Part shown: positions 44,745-54,045 of the stretch, piece after piece
How positions within the stretch are numbered: the first letter of the stretch is position 1
Layout of the letters: every line of letters begins with the position of its first letter
DNA from: JAENVT01 sp963805445
GTDB lineage: Bacteria > Actinomycetota > Acidimicrobiia > Acidimicrobiales > Ilumatobacteraceae
Assembly: GCA_963805445.1 (NCBI GenBank)
Contig: CAWDUI010000054.1
Span: forward strand, 398,845-462,844
Length of the DNA: 64,000 bases
Direction of reading: 5' to 3'
Program-made: the position numbers and the translations under genes
Notes under the pieces: model-generated
What the model was told of the DNA's origin: nothing
What the model saw: only the letters and a program-made list of their open reading frames with translations
Databases searched by the model: none

Positions 44745-45042
44745 GTCGGTCGCCGGCCAGGGCGGATGCCGCATCGACCACGTCGTCGCTCGACATCCAA
44801 CCCCGGCTGCGCACGGTGACCACCGAATTCGGGCCCAGGGCGCGGCGGATCGCCACCAGCAGGCTGTCGCAGCGGCGCTCGCTGAGGTCGGCGAGCCCGG
44901 CGCGACGGGCCAACTCACGGCGGCTGATCACCCGTCCACGGTTGGCCAGCAGCACGCTGAGAACCGACTGCTCCTGCTCTCCCAACCGATACACGAGGGG
45001 GTTTGTGTGTCGATCCGGAAGAGCAGGACCAGCGGTGGCCAT
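44740..45042 (-). CDS. OmpR-type winged-helix DNA-binding protein
   Basis: From ATG 45040-45042 this is about 100 residues; the frame extends upstream but without family features. It has a trans_reg_C-like winged helix (VYRLGEQEQSVLSVLLANRG, RVISRRELARRAGLADLSER, RCDSLLVAIRRALGPNSVVT, VRSRGWMSS) with no receiver domain. It overlaps the antiporter start by 4 bases, so it is translationally coupled to it and probably controls the operon. An 11-base direct repeat of OmpR/PhoP style lies 40 bases upstream. Confidence 0.68.
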   Translation of the reverse strand: MATAGPALPDRHTNPLVYRLGEQEQSVLSVLLANRGRVISRRELARRAGLADLSERRCDSLLVAIRRALGPNSVVTVRSRGWMSSDDVVDAASALAGDRL

Positions 45043-45084
45043 GTCGGTGACGGTAGGAGCTGCACGTTTCTCGATCGTGTGGTC

Positions 45085-45106
45085 AGTGTGAACGGAGTGT
45101 GAACCC
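45085..45106. promoter_or_regulatory. 11-bp tandem direct repeat, PHO-box-like
   Basis: Two adjacent 11-base units, AGTGTGAACGG and AGTGTGAACCC, differ at two positions. Read on the minus strand they give GTTCACACT repeats in 11-base phase, like the PhoP (PHO-box) sites of actinobacteria. They lie between the divergent winged-helix/antiporter operon and the acyl-CoA dehydrogenase gene. An OmpR-family protein, perhaps the adjacent winged-helix product, is the likely ligand. Confidence 0.5.
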
Positions 45107-45167
45107 GTGACCAAGGACACCGTTGGAGAACTCGTGCGGCGTTCGACGGCGAGTGAATACTGGTGGG

Positions 45168-46397
45168 ATGGATCTGGCCTACACACCCGACGCCGAAGCC
45201 TTCCGTGGCGAGATCCGGGAGTGGCTGGCGTCGAATCTGCCTGCTGGTTGGGGCGCTGAGGGCTTCGAGATGACGCCCGAAGAGCGCAAGGAGTTCAACG
45301 AGCAGTGGCCGAAGAAGATGTACGCCGGCGGCTGGATCTGCGCAACCTGGCCGAAGGAGTACGGCGGCAAGGGCCTGAGCACGATGCAAGGCGTCGTGCT
45401 GGCCGAGGAGTTCGCCAGGGTCAAGGCGCCGATGCGGGCCGACTTCTTCGGCGACACGCTCGTCGGGCCGACCATCTTGCAATGGGGCACCGAGGAGCAG
45501 AAGCAGGAGTTCCTGCCGCGCATCCTCAACGGTTCCGTGCGTTGGTGCCAGGGGTTCAGCGAGCCGAACTCCGGCTCGGATCTCGCCTCGTTGACGACGA
45601 GTGCCGTCCTCGACGGCGATGAATGGGTGATCAACGGGCAGAAGGTCTGGACGACCGGCGGCCACCACGCCGACTACTGCTTCTTGTTGACCCGCACGGA
45701 TCCCGATGCCCCGAAGCACAAGGGGATCTCGTACCTGCTCGTGCCGATGCGCCAGCCCGGTGTCGAGGTTCGCGGGATCACCCAGCCCGACGGCACGGCC
45801 GAGTTCTGTGAGGTGTTCTTCAGCGAGGCGCGCTGCCCGAAGGACAACGTCGTCGGCGGCGTCAACAACGGGTGGAAGGTGGCCAACTCGACGCTGGCGT
45901 TCGAACGCGGCCAGTCGGCAACCACCGGTTACCGGCGCTTCGCGGACGAGTACCAGTTGCTGGTCGATCAGGCCCGTGTCAATGGGACCCTGTCGGATCC
46001 GGTGATCCGTCAACGTCTGGCCCGCTACTACACCAAGGTGCAGTTGTTGCGGATCAATGGCCTCCGGTCGCTGTCAGCCACGCTGTCGGGTACCAAGGAT
46101 GCCGGTGTCGCGGCGCTCGGTGCGACCAACAAGATGTTCTGGACCGAGATGCATCAAGCGGCCATGGAGTTGGCCCTCGACGTGTTCGGTCCCGCCTCGA
46201 TGCTCGTGGAGACCGGGCCGGCAGGTGGCTCGTGGCCCGGCGCGGTTCGCGACAAGCGTCGTGCGGGATATCTGGTGAGCCCGATGATCAGCGCGTTCTT
46301 CTTCAGCCGGAGCGAGACGATTTGGGGTGGCACCAGCCAGATCCAGCGCAACATCGTCGGCGAGCGTGTGCTCGGCCTTCCCAAAGAACCATCCTGA
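45168..46397 (+). CDS. acyl-CoA dehydrogenase
   Basis: From ATG 45168 this is 409 residues. The N-terminal helical domain has MKMYAGG-type and WPKEYGGKGLS blocks. The middle FAD/acyl region has CQGFSEPNSGSDLASLTTSA and VINGQKVWTTGGHHADYCFL. The C-terminal helical bundle ends SRSETIWGGTSQIQRNIVGE, the usual FAD adenine contact. It oxidises an acyl-CoA to the enoyl-CoA and passes electrons to ETF, probably the EtfAB pair at 16-18 kb. Acyl chain preference is not predictable. It is followed after 11 bases by an MFS transporter on the same strand. Confidence 0.92.
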   Translation: MDLAYTPDAEAFRGEIREWLASNLPAGWGAEGFEMTPEERKEFNEQWPKKMYAGGWICATWPKEYGGKGLSTMQGVVLAEEFARVKAPMRADFFGDTLVGPTILQWGTEEQKQEFLPRILNGSVRWCQGFSEPNSGSDLASLTTSAVLDGDEWVINGQKVWTTGGHHADYCFLLTRTDPDAPKHKGISYLLVPMRQPGVEVRGITQPDGTAEFCEVFFSEARCPKDNVVGGVNNGWKVANSTLAFERGQSATTGYRRFADEYQLLVDQARVNGTLSDPVIRQRLARYYTKVQLLRINGLRSLSATLSGTKDAGVAALGATNKMFWTEMHQAAMELALDVFGPASMLVETGPAGGSWPGAVRDKRRAGYLVSPMISAFFFSRSETIWGGTSQIQRNIVGERVLGLPKEPS

Positions 46398-46408
46398 CCT
46401 CGCACAGC

Positions 46409-47592
46409 ATGCAGGTCGACGAGATCGAACTGGGGCGCCGCCCCCAGATGTTCACCAAACCCTTCCTGTTCGTGACAACGGCGGCGCTGGCGATGTTCGT
46501 CTACGTCGGCGTGATGATCCCGCTCCTGCCGCGGCTGATCGAGGAGGGGCTCGGTGGCAACGAGATCGACATCGGCTTCAACCTGGCCGCCTTCAGCATC
46601 GCTGCCGTCTTGATCCGACCCAGGCTCGGCAGATACGCCGAGCGGCATGGTCTGCGTTCGACCATGATCAGCGGCGCGCTGCTCGCTGCTGCGGCGACGA
46701 TCGCGTGCACGCTGATCGACAGCCGTTGGGGTCTGTTGCCGTTCCGTTGCCTGCAGGGGATCGGGGAAGCCGCGGTCTTCGTCGGTGCCGCGACGAGCAT
46801 CAGCGATCTGGCCCCGCCGGGCCGCGGCGCCGAAGCGGCGAGCTACTTCTCGGTCGCCGTCTTCGGTGGTCTGGGCATTGGCCCGGTGATCAGCGAGACG
46901 GTGATCGGCACGCGCCGGTTCGATGCCGGGCTGTGGGTCGCCGCCGGGTTCGCGCTCCTTGCTGCGGCGTTGGCCACCTTGACGCCGAAGGGCGTCAGAC
47001 ATCACGACGACGCGGGTCGCGTGGACCTCGGTTCCATCGCTCGGGCATTCCGACGGGAATGGTGCTCGCAATGGGAGTCGGTGGCTTCGTGACGTTCACC
47101 GCGTTCATGCCCGACTATTCGGTCACCGTCGGGCTCGGTGGCTCGAAGTGGGTCTTTGCCACGTACGCGGCGGTCTGTCTGCTGATCCGCGTGGTCGTGG
47201 CACGGGTCCCAGATCGGATCGGGCACGGCCGGGCGGTCACCATCGCGCTCACGTTCATGTCGGTCGGCCTGGCCATGCTGTTCCTGTGGCCACATCCGGT
47301 TGGTGTGTTCGTCAGCACGGTCGTCATGGCCATCGGCATCTCGTTCAACTATCCCTCCCTGATGGCAATGACCGTCAACGCCGTGCCGGAGCGCGAACGG
47401 GTGCGGGCGATCTCGACGTTCACGATGTTCTTCGAGATCGGCACGGCGTGCGGCGCCGTGCTGTTCGGCACCCTCGCCGATCTCACCACGAAGCGAACGG
47501 CGTTTCTCGGCGGCGCGGCAACATGTGCTCTCGGTCTGATCGTGCTGTGGAAGGTCGCCGTGCCGCGATCGCGCCCGTACGTGGCTGTCTGA
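46409..47592 (+). CDS. MFS transporter, one frameshift near 47,050
   Basis: Two plus-strand frames join into a 12-helix major facilitator. The first begins at ATG 46409 and gives FVTTAALAMFVYVGVMIPLL, LGRYAERHGLRSTMISGALL (A motif) and GLLPFRCLQGIGEAAVFVGA, to DLGSIARAF. After a shift near 47,050 the second gives TGMVLAMGVGGFVTFTAFMP through NAVPERERVRAISTFTMFFE to KVAVPRSRPYVAV. The central loop and second half are normal, so error is likelier than decay. Substrate unknown. It is co-oriented with the acyl-CoA dehydrogenase. Confidence 0.8.
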
Positions 47593-47634
47593 ATTCCGCT
47601 AGTCAGTCGGAGGATCACGGACCACAATGGCAGC

Positions 47635-49087
47635 GTGATCCTCGACGACGAACAGTGCTACCGCGCCGCGCAGAGTCGCGACAGCCGCTTCGATGGCTGC
47701 TTCATCACGGCGGTGAAGACCACCGGCATCTACTGCCGGCCGAGCTGCCCGGCAATGACCCCGAAGCGCCACAACGTCGAGTTCTTCGTGACCGCTGCGG
47801 CCGCCCAGCAGCACGGATACCGGGCGTGCAAGCGGTGCCGCCCCGATGCGTCGCCCGGGTCGCCGGAGTGGAACGTACGCGCTGACGTGGTCGGACGGGC
47901 GATGCGGCTGATCGCCGATGGGCTCGTGGATCGCGAGGGGGTCGGTGGCCTTGCCACCCGGCTGAACTACAGCGAGCGTCAGATCAACCGGCTGCTGACC
48001 GGCGAGTTGGGTGCCGGTCCGCTGGCGCTGGCTCGGGCCCAACGCGCCCAGACGGCCCGCACGCTGATCGAGACCACGTCGATGCCGATCACCCAGATCG
48101 CCTTTGCCGCCGGGTTTGCCAGCGTGCGCCAGTTCAACGACACCATCCGGGAGGTGTTCGCCTCGTCGCCCACCGATCTCCGCGGGGCCCGCCGGCCGAG
48201 CGCCGCGGCCGGCACGCTGTCGCTGCGCCTCGCGTATCGCGCCCCGTTCCACAGCGAGTCGATCTTCGGGTTCCTGGGCGACCGAGCCGTGCCCGGCGTC
48301 GAGACGTGGGATGGCGCGACCTATCGCCGCTCGCTGCGTCTCAACCACGGAAATGCCGTGATCGCCTTGTCGCCCGGCGCAAGCGCACCGGGATCCAACG
48401 CGGTGACCTGCGCCCTCCACCTCGACAACGTCGCCGATGCCCAGGCGGCAGTTCAACGCTGCCGCCGGCTGCTCGACCTGGATGCGGATCCCGACACCGT
48501 CGATGCCCAGTTCGGCGATGATCCGGTTCTCGGCGCCGCTCGTCCGCAAGCGGCCCGGGCTTCGCTCGCCGGGGCACCCCGACGGCGTTGAGTTGCTGGC
48601 CAGAGCAGTGCTCGGGCAGCAGGTGTCCGTGAAAGGGGCCCGCACCCTCGCCTCCCGACTGGTCGCCGCAGTCGGCGACCCACTGTCGGCGCCCGTCGAC
48701 GGTGTCACCCACGCCTTCCCCACCGCGGCTGCCATCGCCGGCTGCAGCCCGACCGACTTCGCCATGCCGACCGCACGCGGGCGGGCGCTCATCCACGCTT
48801 GCGACCAAATGGCCGCCGGGCAGATCGTGATCGATGCCGGCAGCGACCGCGACGAGATCGCCCGCCAACTCGAGTCGTTGCCCGGCATCGGGCCATGGAC
48901 CGCCAGCTACGTCGCGTTGCGCGCCTTGGGTGATCCCGACGTGTTCCTCCCGACCGACATCGGCGTGCGCAACGCGTTGCGTGTCATCGGCGCGGAGTCG
49001 ACACCGAAAGCCGCCGCCCAGCTCGCCGAACGCTGGCGTCCGTGGCGCTCGTACGCGCTGCACCACCTGTGGGCGAGCCTGCAATGA
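47635..49087 (+). CDS. Ada-type/AlkA fusion: DNA alkylation-repair glycosylase, one frameshift
   Basis: This multi-domain protein starts at GTG 47635. Residues 1-80 are an Ada metal-binding domain with the methyl-acceptor and zinc cysteines (TTGIYCRPSCPAMTPKRHNV, GYRACKRCRPDASPG). Residues 85-185 form an AraC-type DNA-binding domain (VGGLATRLNYSERQINRLLT, TQIAFAAGFASVRQFNDTIR). An AlkA N-terminal domain follows. After a shift near 48,540 the HhH glycosylase continues (RAVLGQQVSVKGARTLASRL, LESLPGIGPWTASYVALRAL, LPTDIGVRNAL), with Asp in the catalytic position. It removes alkylated bases and probably activates its own regulon. An Ogt-type gene follows with 11 bases between stop and start. Confidence 0.85.
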
Positions 49088-49098
49088 AGGAGACCGAT

Positions 49099-49673
49099 AT
49101 GTACCACGTCGTGACCATGGATTCCCCGGTCGGCGAACTCCGCCTGATCGCCGGCGAGCGCGGGCTGCGAGCCATCCTCTGGGGTGCGGAGGACGCGGCC
49201 CGGATCGCCTCGATCGGCGACGACGACGTGGTCGAGGCAACGACCCCGTTGCTCGACCGGGCGGTGACCCAGCTCGAGGAGTACTTCGCCGGGACCCGGC
49301 GCCAGTTCGACCTGCCGCTCGACCCTCAGGGCACGCCGTTCCAGCAATCGGTGTGGATGGTGCTGCGCACGATCCCGTACGGCCGCACGATCAGCTACGG
49401 GCAACAAGCCGGTCAACTCGGTGACCCCAACAAGGCGCGGGCAGTGGGTGCTGCCAACGGCAAGAACCCGCTCAGCATCGTCGTGCCGTGCCATCGAGTG
49501 ATCGGCTCCGGTGGCCAATTGACCGGGTTCGCCGCCGGTCTCGACGTCAAGTCCTGGCTCCTCGACCACGAGCGCCAACCCCGCCTGCTTGCCACCGCCC
49601 CGCTCCGCCGGGCCATCGTGGCGCGCGAGATCGGCAGTTCGGAGCGGGTCCGACCTCTCTGTCAGCTCATTGA
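49099..49673 (+). CDS. ogt: methylated-DNA-protein cysteine methyltransferase (Ogt-like), 3' end uncertain
   Basis: Start at ATG 49099, six bases after GAAGGAG. It has an Ada/Ogt N-terminal domain (MYHVVTMDSPVGELRLIAGE). The catalytic C-terminal domain includes FQQSVWMVLRTIPYGRTISY, ARAVGAANGKNPLSIVVPCH (acceptor Cys in PCHRV) and SWLLDHE, the usual end. The frame then stays open through 50520 because it runs antisense to the next gene, so the real stop was probably lost to an indel. The nearest stop in another frame is 49671-49673. It repairs O6-methylguanine. It is co-operonic with the Ada-AlkA fusion. Confidence 0.8.
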
Positions 49674-49691
49674 GCCACGGTCGTTGTACGA

Positions 49692-49766
49692 GCTGACGCT
49701 GAGCGTCAGCGTCGCTGAACCGGGCAGCCCCAGAAGCGTACGTATCGTTCCGGGGCTGCCCAGTTC
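49692..49766. repeat. two adjacent palindromes between convergent genes, terminator-like
   Basis: GCTGACGCT-G-AGCGTCAGC at 49692-49710 is a perfect 9-base-arm palindrome. Directly after it, 49717-49741 and 49742-49766 form 25-base arms with about five mismatches and no loop (core GGGCAGCCCC). They lie between the convergent ogt and the minus-strand hypothetical gene. They probably mark where both transcripts end. Confidence 0.6.
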
Positions 49767-49847
49767 GTCGCCGAGTCCCGGTCCGGGTGGGAGGAACTCG
49801 CTGGCCTCGCTGTCGCAGACCCGCGATCACGGGAGGCCGCCCTGCGG

Positions 49848-50460
49848 TCAAGCGCCGTGGCGGGCTCGAGCTTGCTGCTCGCGGCGGGCCTTGGCCTGGG
49901 CTTGCTTGGCGAGCTTGGCCGCCTTGCGCTTGGCCTTGAGGTCCTCGTCGGCGGTCGGGGGAGGCAACACGGCGACCTCCTCGTGCTCGACGGGCGGGAG
50001 GGCCAGCGTCTCGTCGTGCTTCAGCAGGCGAGTCAGGGTGACCGAGGCTGCGGCTTCGCCGGCGACCGAGCCGGCCATCATCAGGCGAACGGTGGCCAGC
50101 GCCGTGCTTGTCGATCAGCGCGGGAGCGGCTTCGAGCAACTCGGCCTCGGTGGGATTGTCGGAATGCTCGCCGAGCGCCTCGATGCAGTCGGCCAGGCAC
50201 GGGTCGCACAGCAGGGTCGTGATCTGCTCGAGACCGCCGTTCAGCCGGCCCCTGGCTGCCGTGGCGCGCATCGCCAGCGTGCGGGTCGCCGGCTCGGTGA
50301 ACCCGCCCTCGCGCGCCCCGCAGATCTCGTCCAACGCCGTGCGGTGATCGTCGGGCAGACTCGTCACCAGCGCTTCGAGTTCGTCGTCGGTCATCGCCGT
50401 GAACGCCCTGTCGAGCAGCGTCAGGCCTTGGAGGCGATTCTTCATCTGGTTCATCGGCAT
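49848..50460 (-). CDS. conserved hypothetical protein, one frameshift
   Basis: Two minus-strand frames form one protein of about 200 residues. The N-terminal part from 50460 gives MPMNQMKNRLQGLTLLDRAF, TDDELEALVTSLPDDHRTAL and LLCDPCLADCIEALGEHSDN, up to AAPALIDKHG. After a shift near 50,095 it continues VRLMMAGSVAGEAAASVTLT and ends in a Lys/Ala/Gln-rich coiled coil (LKAKRKAAKLAKQAQAKARR). No catalytic motif is seen. Function unknown; the basic helical tail could bind nucleic acid. It is convergent with ogt. Confidence 0.5.
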
Positions 50461-50473
50461 TCGAGACTACCGG

Positions 50474-53329
50474 TCAGGCCGGAGTCGTCCGGACTTCGAT
50501 GTAGCGGTCGATGGGCATGACCGCGATGATGAAGGTCTGCAACGTGGACGGCGTGATGTCGTGCAACACGCCTGGCCGGTCCCGGAACTGGGTGATCAGC
50601 TCTGGCTCGTCGGGCGCTTTGGCCAGCAGATCGCCGATCGACTGGTTGTCGAAGTACGAGTAGCTGTTGTCGAGCTCGGCGATCGCTGCGTCGAACTCCT
50701 CCGTGGTCGGTCCGGTGCTGCGCAACGAGGTGATGTCGTCGATCACGACGGTCGACAACTCGGCGATGTTGGTCGGGTCTCCCGTGACGTTGAGGAACGA
50801 CTCGACCAAGCTGATCGGGCTCGAGGTTCAGGCCGACGTACGCCGAAGGCGAGTACGAGGCGCCGAGTTCTTCGCGGATGTGATCGGTGAGCCGGATGTT
50901 CAACACGCTCGTCAGCACATCGGCGTACACCGAGTCGATCTCGGGGTCGGGGATCGGCATGCTCCAGTCGAAGGTCAACGAGCCCTTGTTGCCCGTGCCG
51001 GCATGCACCTCCTTGGTGACGATGCTCGACGGGGCATCGGGTTGGAAGTCCAGGTACTGCTCGGATCGCGCCGCTGCCGGCCAGCGATCCGAAGTATCGC
51101 CGAACCAGGTCGGTCGCCACGTCGAGGTCGAAGTCGCCGGACAGGGCGAACACCCAGTCGCCGGCGTTGGCAAACCGGTCGCGCCACACGCGCTCGATCG
51201 CGCCGAGGTCGAGCCCGGTGAGCTCCTCTCGTGTCGGGGATGACGCGATAGCGCGGCTCGCTCCCGAACCGTGCGTCTGTGTAGGCGATGTATTCGGCCA
51301 GGTCGGGGTCGCTGTTCGGATCGTCGACGTATGCCTGCAGCGTCTCGACCGTCGAGTCGAGGGCGACGGGGTCGAAGCGTGGTGCAGACATGTACAGGTT
51401 GACCATCTGCAGCAAGAGTTCGAGATCGTCGGTCGTCGACGAGCCGACGAAGTTCTCACTCGTCTGATCGATCGACGGGTACAGCTCGATCGAGGCACCC
51501 GACAGCGCCGTGTCGAGCGCGACCGCGTCGAGGTCGCCGATGCCGCTGGAGGTGACCACGCTGACAGCGTTGAGCGCGTCGGGCACGTCGGCGTCGGCGA
51601 CCAACGACAACCCTCCCGGGCTCGTTGCCGACAGGTACACGTCGTTGTCGGCAATGGATGTCGGGTTGAGAACGACTCGCGACCCCATTGCCGAACGTCA
51701 ACATCGTGGGGGCGATGAAGGCATCGTCGCTGTCGAGCAGCTTCTTCGAGGTCTCCTTCACCGGCTCGGGCGGCGCCATCAGCGTCGTATCTCCAACGGC
51801 TGTGGCATCGCGGGCCGTGAGGTCGATGGTGGGCAACGCGGCGATTCGGGCGAGCACGTCGGCCTCGGTGGGAACATCGGCGAGCGAGTCGGGCGCGACG
51901 AGCATCACATGCGGCGCGGCGGTGCCGAGCAGGTCACCGAACGCCTCGCCGACGGCCTGCGGCTGTCACCTCGTCGTAGATCGACTTGTAGATCTGGTAG
52001 GACTCGTCCGCTGTGGGGATCGTCCGACCGGCGAGGAAGTGGTCGACGTACCGCGAGATGTAGTCGACGTCTTGCACCGTGCTGCTGCCGTCGAACTCCG
52101 CCTGGTTCTGGCTGCGATAGGTGCGCAACGTGCGGTCGAGCTCGCCGTCGTCGAAGCCGAACCGCCGGACTCGCTCGAACTCCGCGGTGACAGCGTCGAG
52201 CGTGGCCGACAGTTGGTCGGGATCGCCGCTCGCCCGCACACTCGGCGCGTCGAGCCGCCGCACCACGCCGTTGTTGCCGACCGAGGCGCTGGTGAACGCG
52301 GCCGAGCCTCGAGAGATGTCGTCGTCGAGGCGGGTGGCGATCATGTCGAACGCCAGCGAGATCAGCGCGTCGTGTCGCAACGACTCGACCGAGCCGTCGG
52401 CGACGAATGGCCCCGGCAGCGAGACCTCGACATCGCCGGTGGTGGCGTCGGGATCGACCAGGACCGTCGCAGCCGCGGTGCCGAAGGCTGCGAGGGCCGG
52501 CTCGGTCCGCTGCGTGGCCTCGCCACGTGGCGTCAACGGCTCGAAGCGGTCGCGGATCCCGGCCTCGATCTCGTCGACGTCGATGTCGCCGACCACCATG
52601 ATCGCCGCGTTGTCGGGCCGATACCAGGTGTCGTAGAAGCGGCGCAGCAGCGCCGGAGTCATCGCGTTGATCGCCGTATCGGTTCCGATCGGTTGCCGAC
52701 CTTCGTATCCCGAGCCCGTCAGGAACATCGCCTCGCTGGCCTTGGCGACCCGCCCGTCGAACGACTGGTCGCGTTGGCGCCATTCGTCGAGCACGACACC
52801 TTTCTCGCTCTCCACCTGCTTCGGGTCGAGCGTTGCCGCCGACAGCCACTCGCGAAGCACGTCGAGTCCCGTTCCGAGGTTGGTCGACTTCGTCGTTGGG
52901 ACGGTCAACTCGAAGACCGTCTCGTCGTAGGACGTGTAGGCGTTGACGTCGGCCCCGAACTCCATGCCGAAGCCCCGCAGCGTGGAGATGAGGTCATTGG
53001 CCGGGAACTCCGTCGTGCCGTTGAAGAGCATGTGCTCGAGGAAGTGGGCCGTGCCCGATTGGTCGGGGTCTTCCTGGCCGGAGCCGGCATTGACGGCCAG
53101 CCGCATCTCCGCACTGGCGCCGGGCCGATCGTTCGAGCGGAGATAGACCGTCAACCCGTTCGACAAGGTGAGGATCCGCACTTCGGGGTCGTCGGGCACC
53201 CGAGCCCCATCGGAGCGGGTGATCGGCGCCGCATCGCGCGCAACCACGCCAGCGTCCCGTCGAGGTGCAGCCGACGGCAAGCATGGCAAGGACGGCGACC
53301 CACCGCCCCCGCCGGCCCCGCGTACTCAT
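50474..53329 (-). CDS. M16 (pitrilysin-like) zinc metalloprotease lipoprotein, about six frameshifts
   Basis: One gene of about 950 residues is spread over at least seven frame segments. From ATG 53329 the signal peptide (RGRWVAVLAMLAVGC) ends in a lipobox with Cys 21. The first M16 unit has the inverted zinc motif HFLEHMLFNGTTEFPAND and the distal Glu in ESEKGVVLDEW. The second, inactive-like unit includes DAPSSIVTKEVHAGTGNKG and TDHIREELGASYSPSAY, and ends with ITPSTLQTFIIAVMPIDRYI and a stop at 50474. Breaks fall near 53,255, 51,960, 51,685, 51,245, 51,075 and 50,815. It should degrade peptides at the cell surface. The upstream neighbour is the GT39 tail across palindrome B. Confidence 0.82.
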
Positions 53330-53369
53330 TGCGGCGCAACGCTACAGCCGAACAGCGACAGCAGCGGTG

Positions 53370-53418
53370 AGGCCAGTCACCGGATATCCGGTTGCACCGG
53401 AGATTTGGTGACTGGCCT
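53370..53418. repeat. 23-bp inverted repeat (palindrome family copy B)
   Basis: Arms 53370-53392 and 53396-53418 pair with three mismatches around a TGC loop. The central 37 bases match copy A at 21395-21437, read on the opposite strand, with about five differences. Copy B begins 3 bases beyond the stop of the GT39-like gene and lies upstream of the M16 lipoprotein gene, both on the minus strand. Two stop-codon-adjacent copies 32 kb apart suggest a dispersed genomic repeat. Confidence 0.8.
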
Positions 53419-53421
53419 GCG

Positions 53422-54045
53422 TCACGGGGGAGGGGTTCCACGGAGGTCGTCGGCCTTGCCGCGGCAGTCGTAGACCCCGGACAGACCGTGGCCGCCCCAT
53501 GCCGACGACGGCACTCGAACACAAGCGGACCGCACGACTGCGAACACTTCCGGTTCCTGGCCGACGAAGGCCGTGCCACCAGCGAGGAAGAAGCGCAACC
53601 GCCCATCGGCCACGGCATCGGCGACGCGAGCCGCGCTTGCGGCGCCATCGCCGCCACTGAATCCTCCGATCGCCACAACCGGGTGGCCCTCGATGATTGC
53701 GTCTTCGGCAACCATTGCCGACGACATCGCGATGCTCCAGGCCTCCGTCGTCCGCTGCTCGTCCAACCAGCGGAGCGTTTCCTCGGTGAAGTCCGACACG
53801 CCGTACGGGCTCCGCGTCGGTCGGTGGGCCGAACGAGAGTGAGCCCGGGCCCGGTCGAGCGGCGGGGAACAAGCCGCCGACGGGGTGGCGAACTGCGCTG
53901 AGCGACCAGAGCAACGGCGCGGCCAGCAGTGCGAGGCCGGCCGTGGCGATCGACCATCGCCATACCGCTCCTGTCCGAGCATGTACGACGCTTCGACCGA
54001 ACAACACGGCGAGGCCCCCGACGGCGACCTCGCAGCCTGGACCGC
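53422..54045 (-). CDS. C-terminal part of an actinobacterial GT39-type mannosyltransferase
   Basis: The fragment begins at the assembly junction near 54,040. It gives a membrane helix pair (VAVGGLAVLFGRSVV, TAGLALLAAPLLWSLSAV) then HPVGGLFPAARPG. After a shift near 53,840 the family C-terminus follows: DEQRTTEAWSIAMSSAMVAE, GHPVVAIGGFSGGDGAASAA, ARVADAVADGRLRFFLAGG and VPSSAWGGHGLSGVYDC, with a stop at 53422. This tail is typical of GT39/ArnT-like glycosyltransferases of actinobacteria that modify cell-surface glycans. The N-terminal catalytic part is missing because unrelated DNA follows. Confidence 0.75.
   Translation of the reverse strand, partial: AVQAARSPSGASPCCSVEASYMLGQERYGDGRSPRPASHCWPRRCSGRSAQFATPSAACSPPLDRARAHSRSAHRPTRSPYGVSDFTEETLRWLDEQRTTEAWSIAMSSAMVAEDAIIEGHPVVAIGGFSGGDGAASAARVADAVADGRLRFFLAGGTAFVGQEPEVFAVVRSACVRVPSSAWGGHGLSGVYDCRGKADDLRGTPPP

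Noticed and set aside
49674..50520. C-terminal extension of Ogt to 50520
   Set aside because: It crosses two terminator-like palindromes and runs antisense to a conserved hypothetical gene; the Ogt domain is already complete near 49,580.
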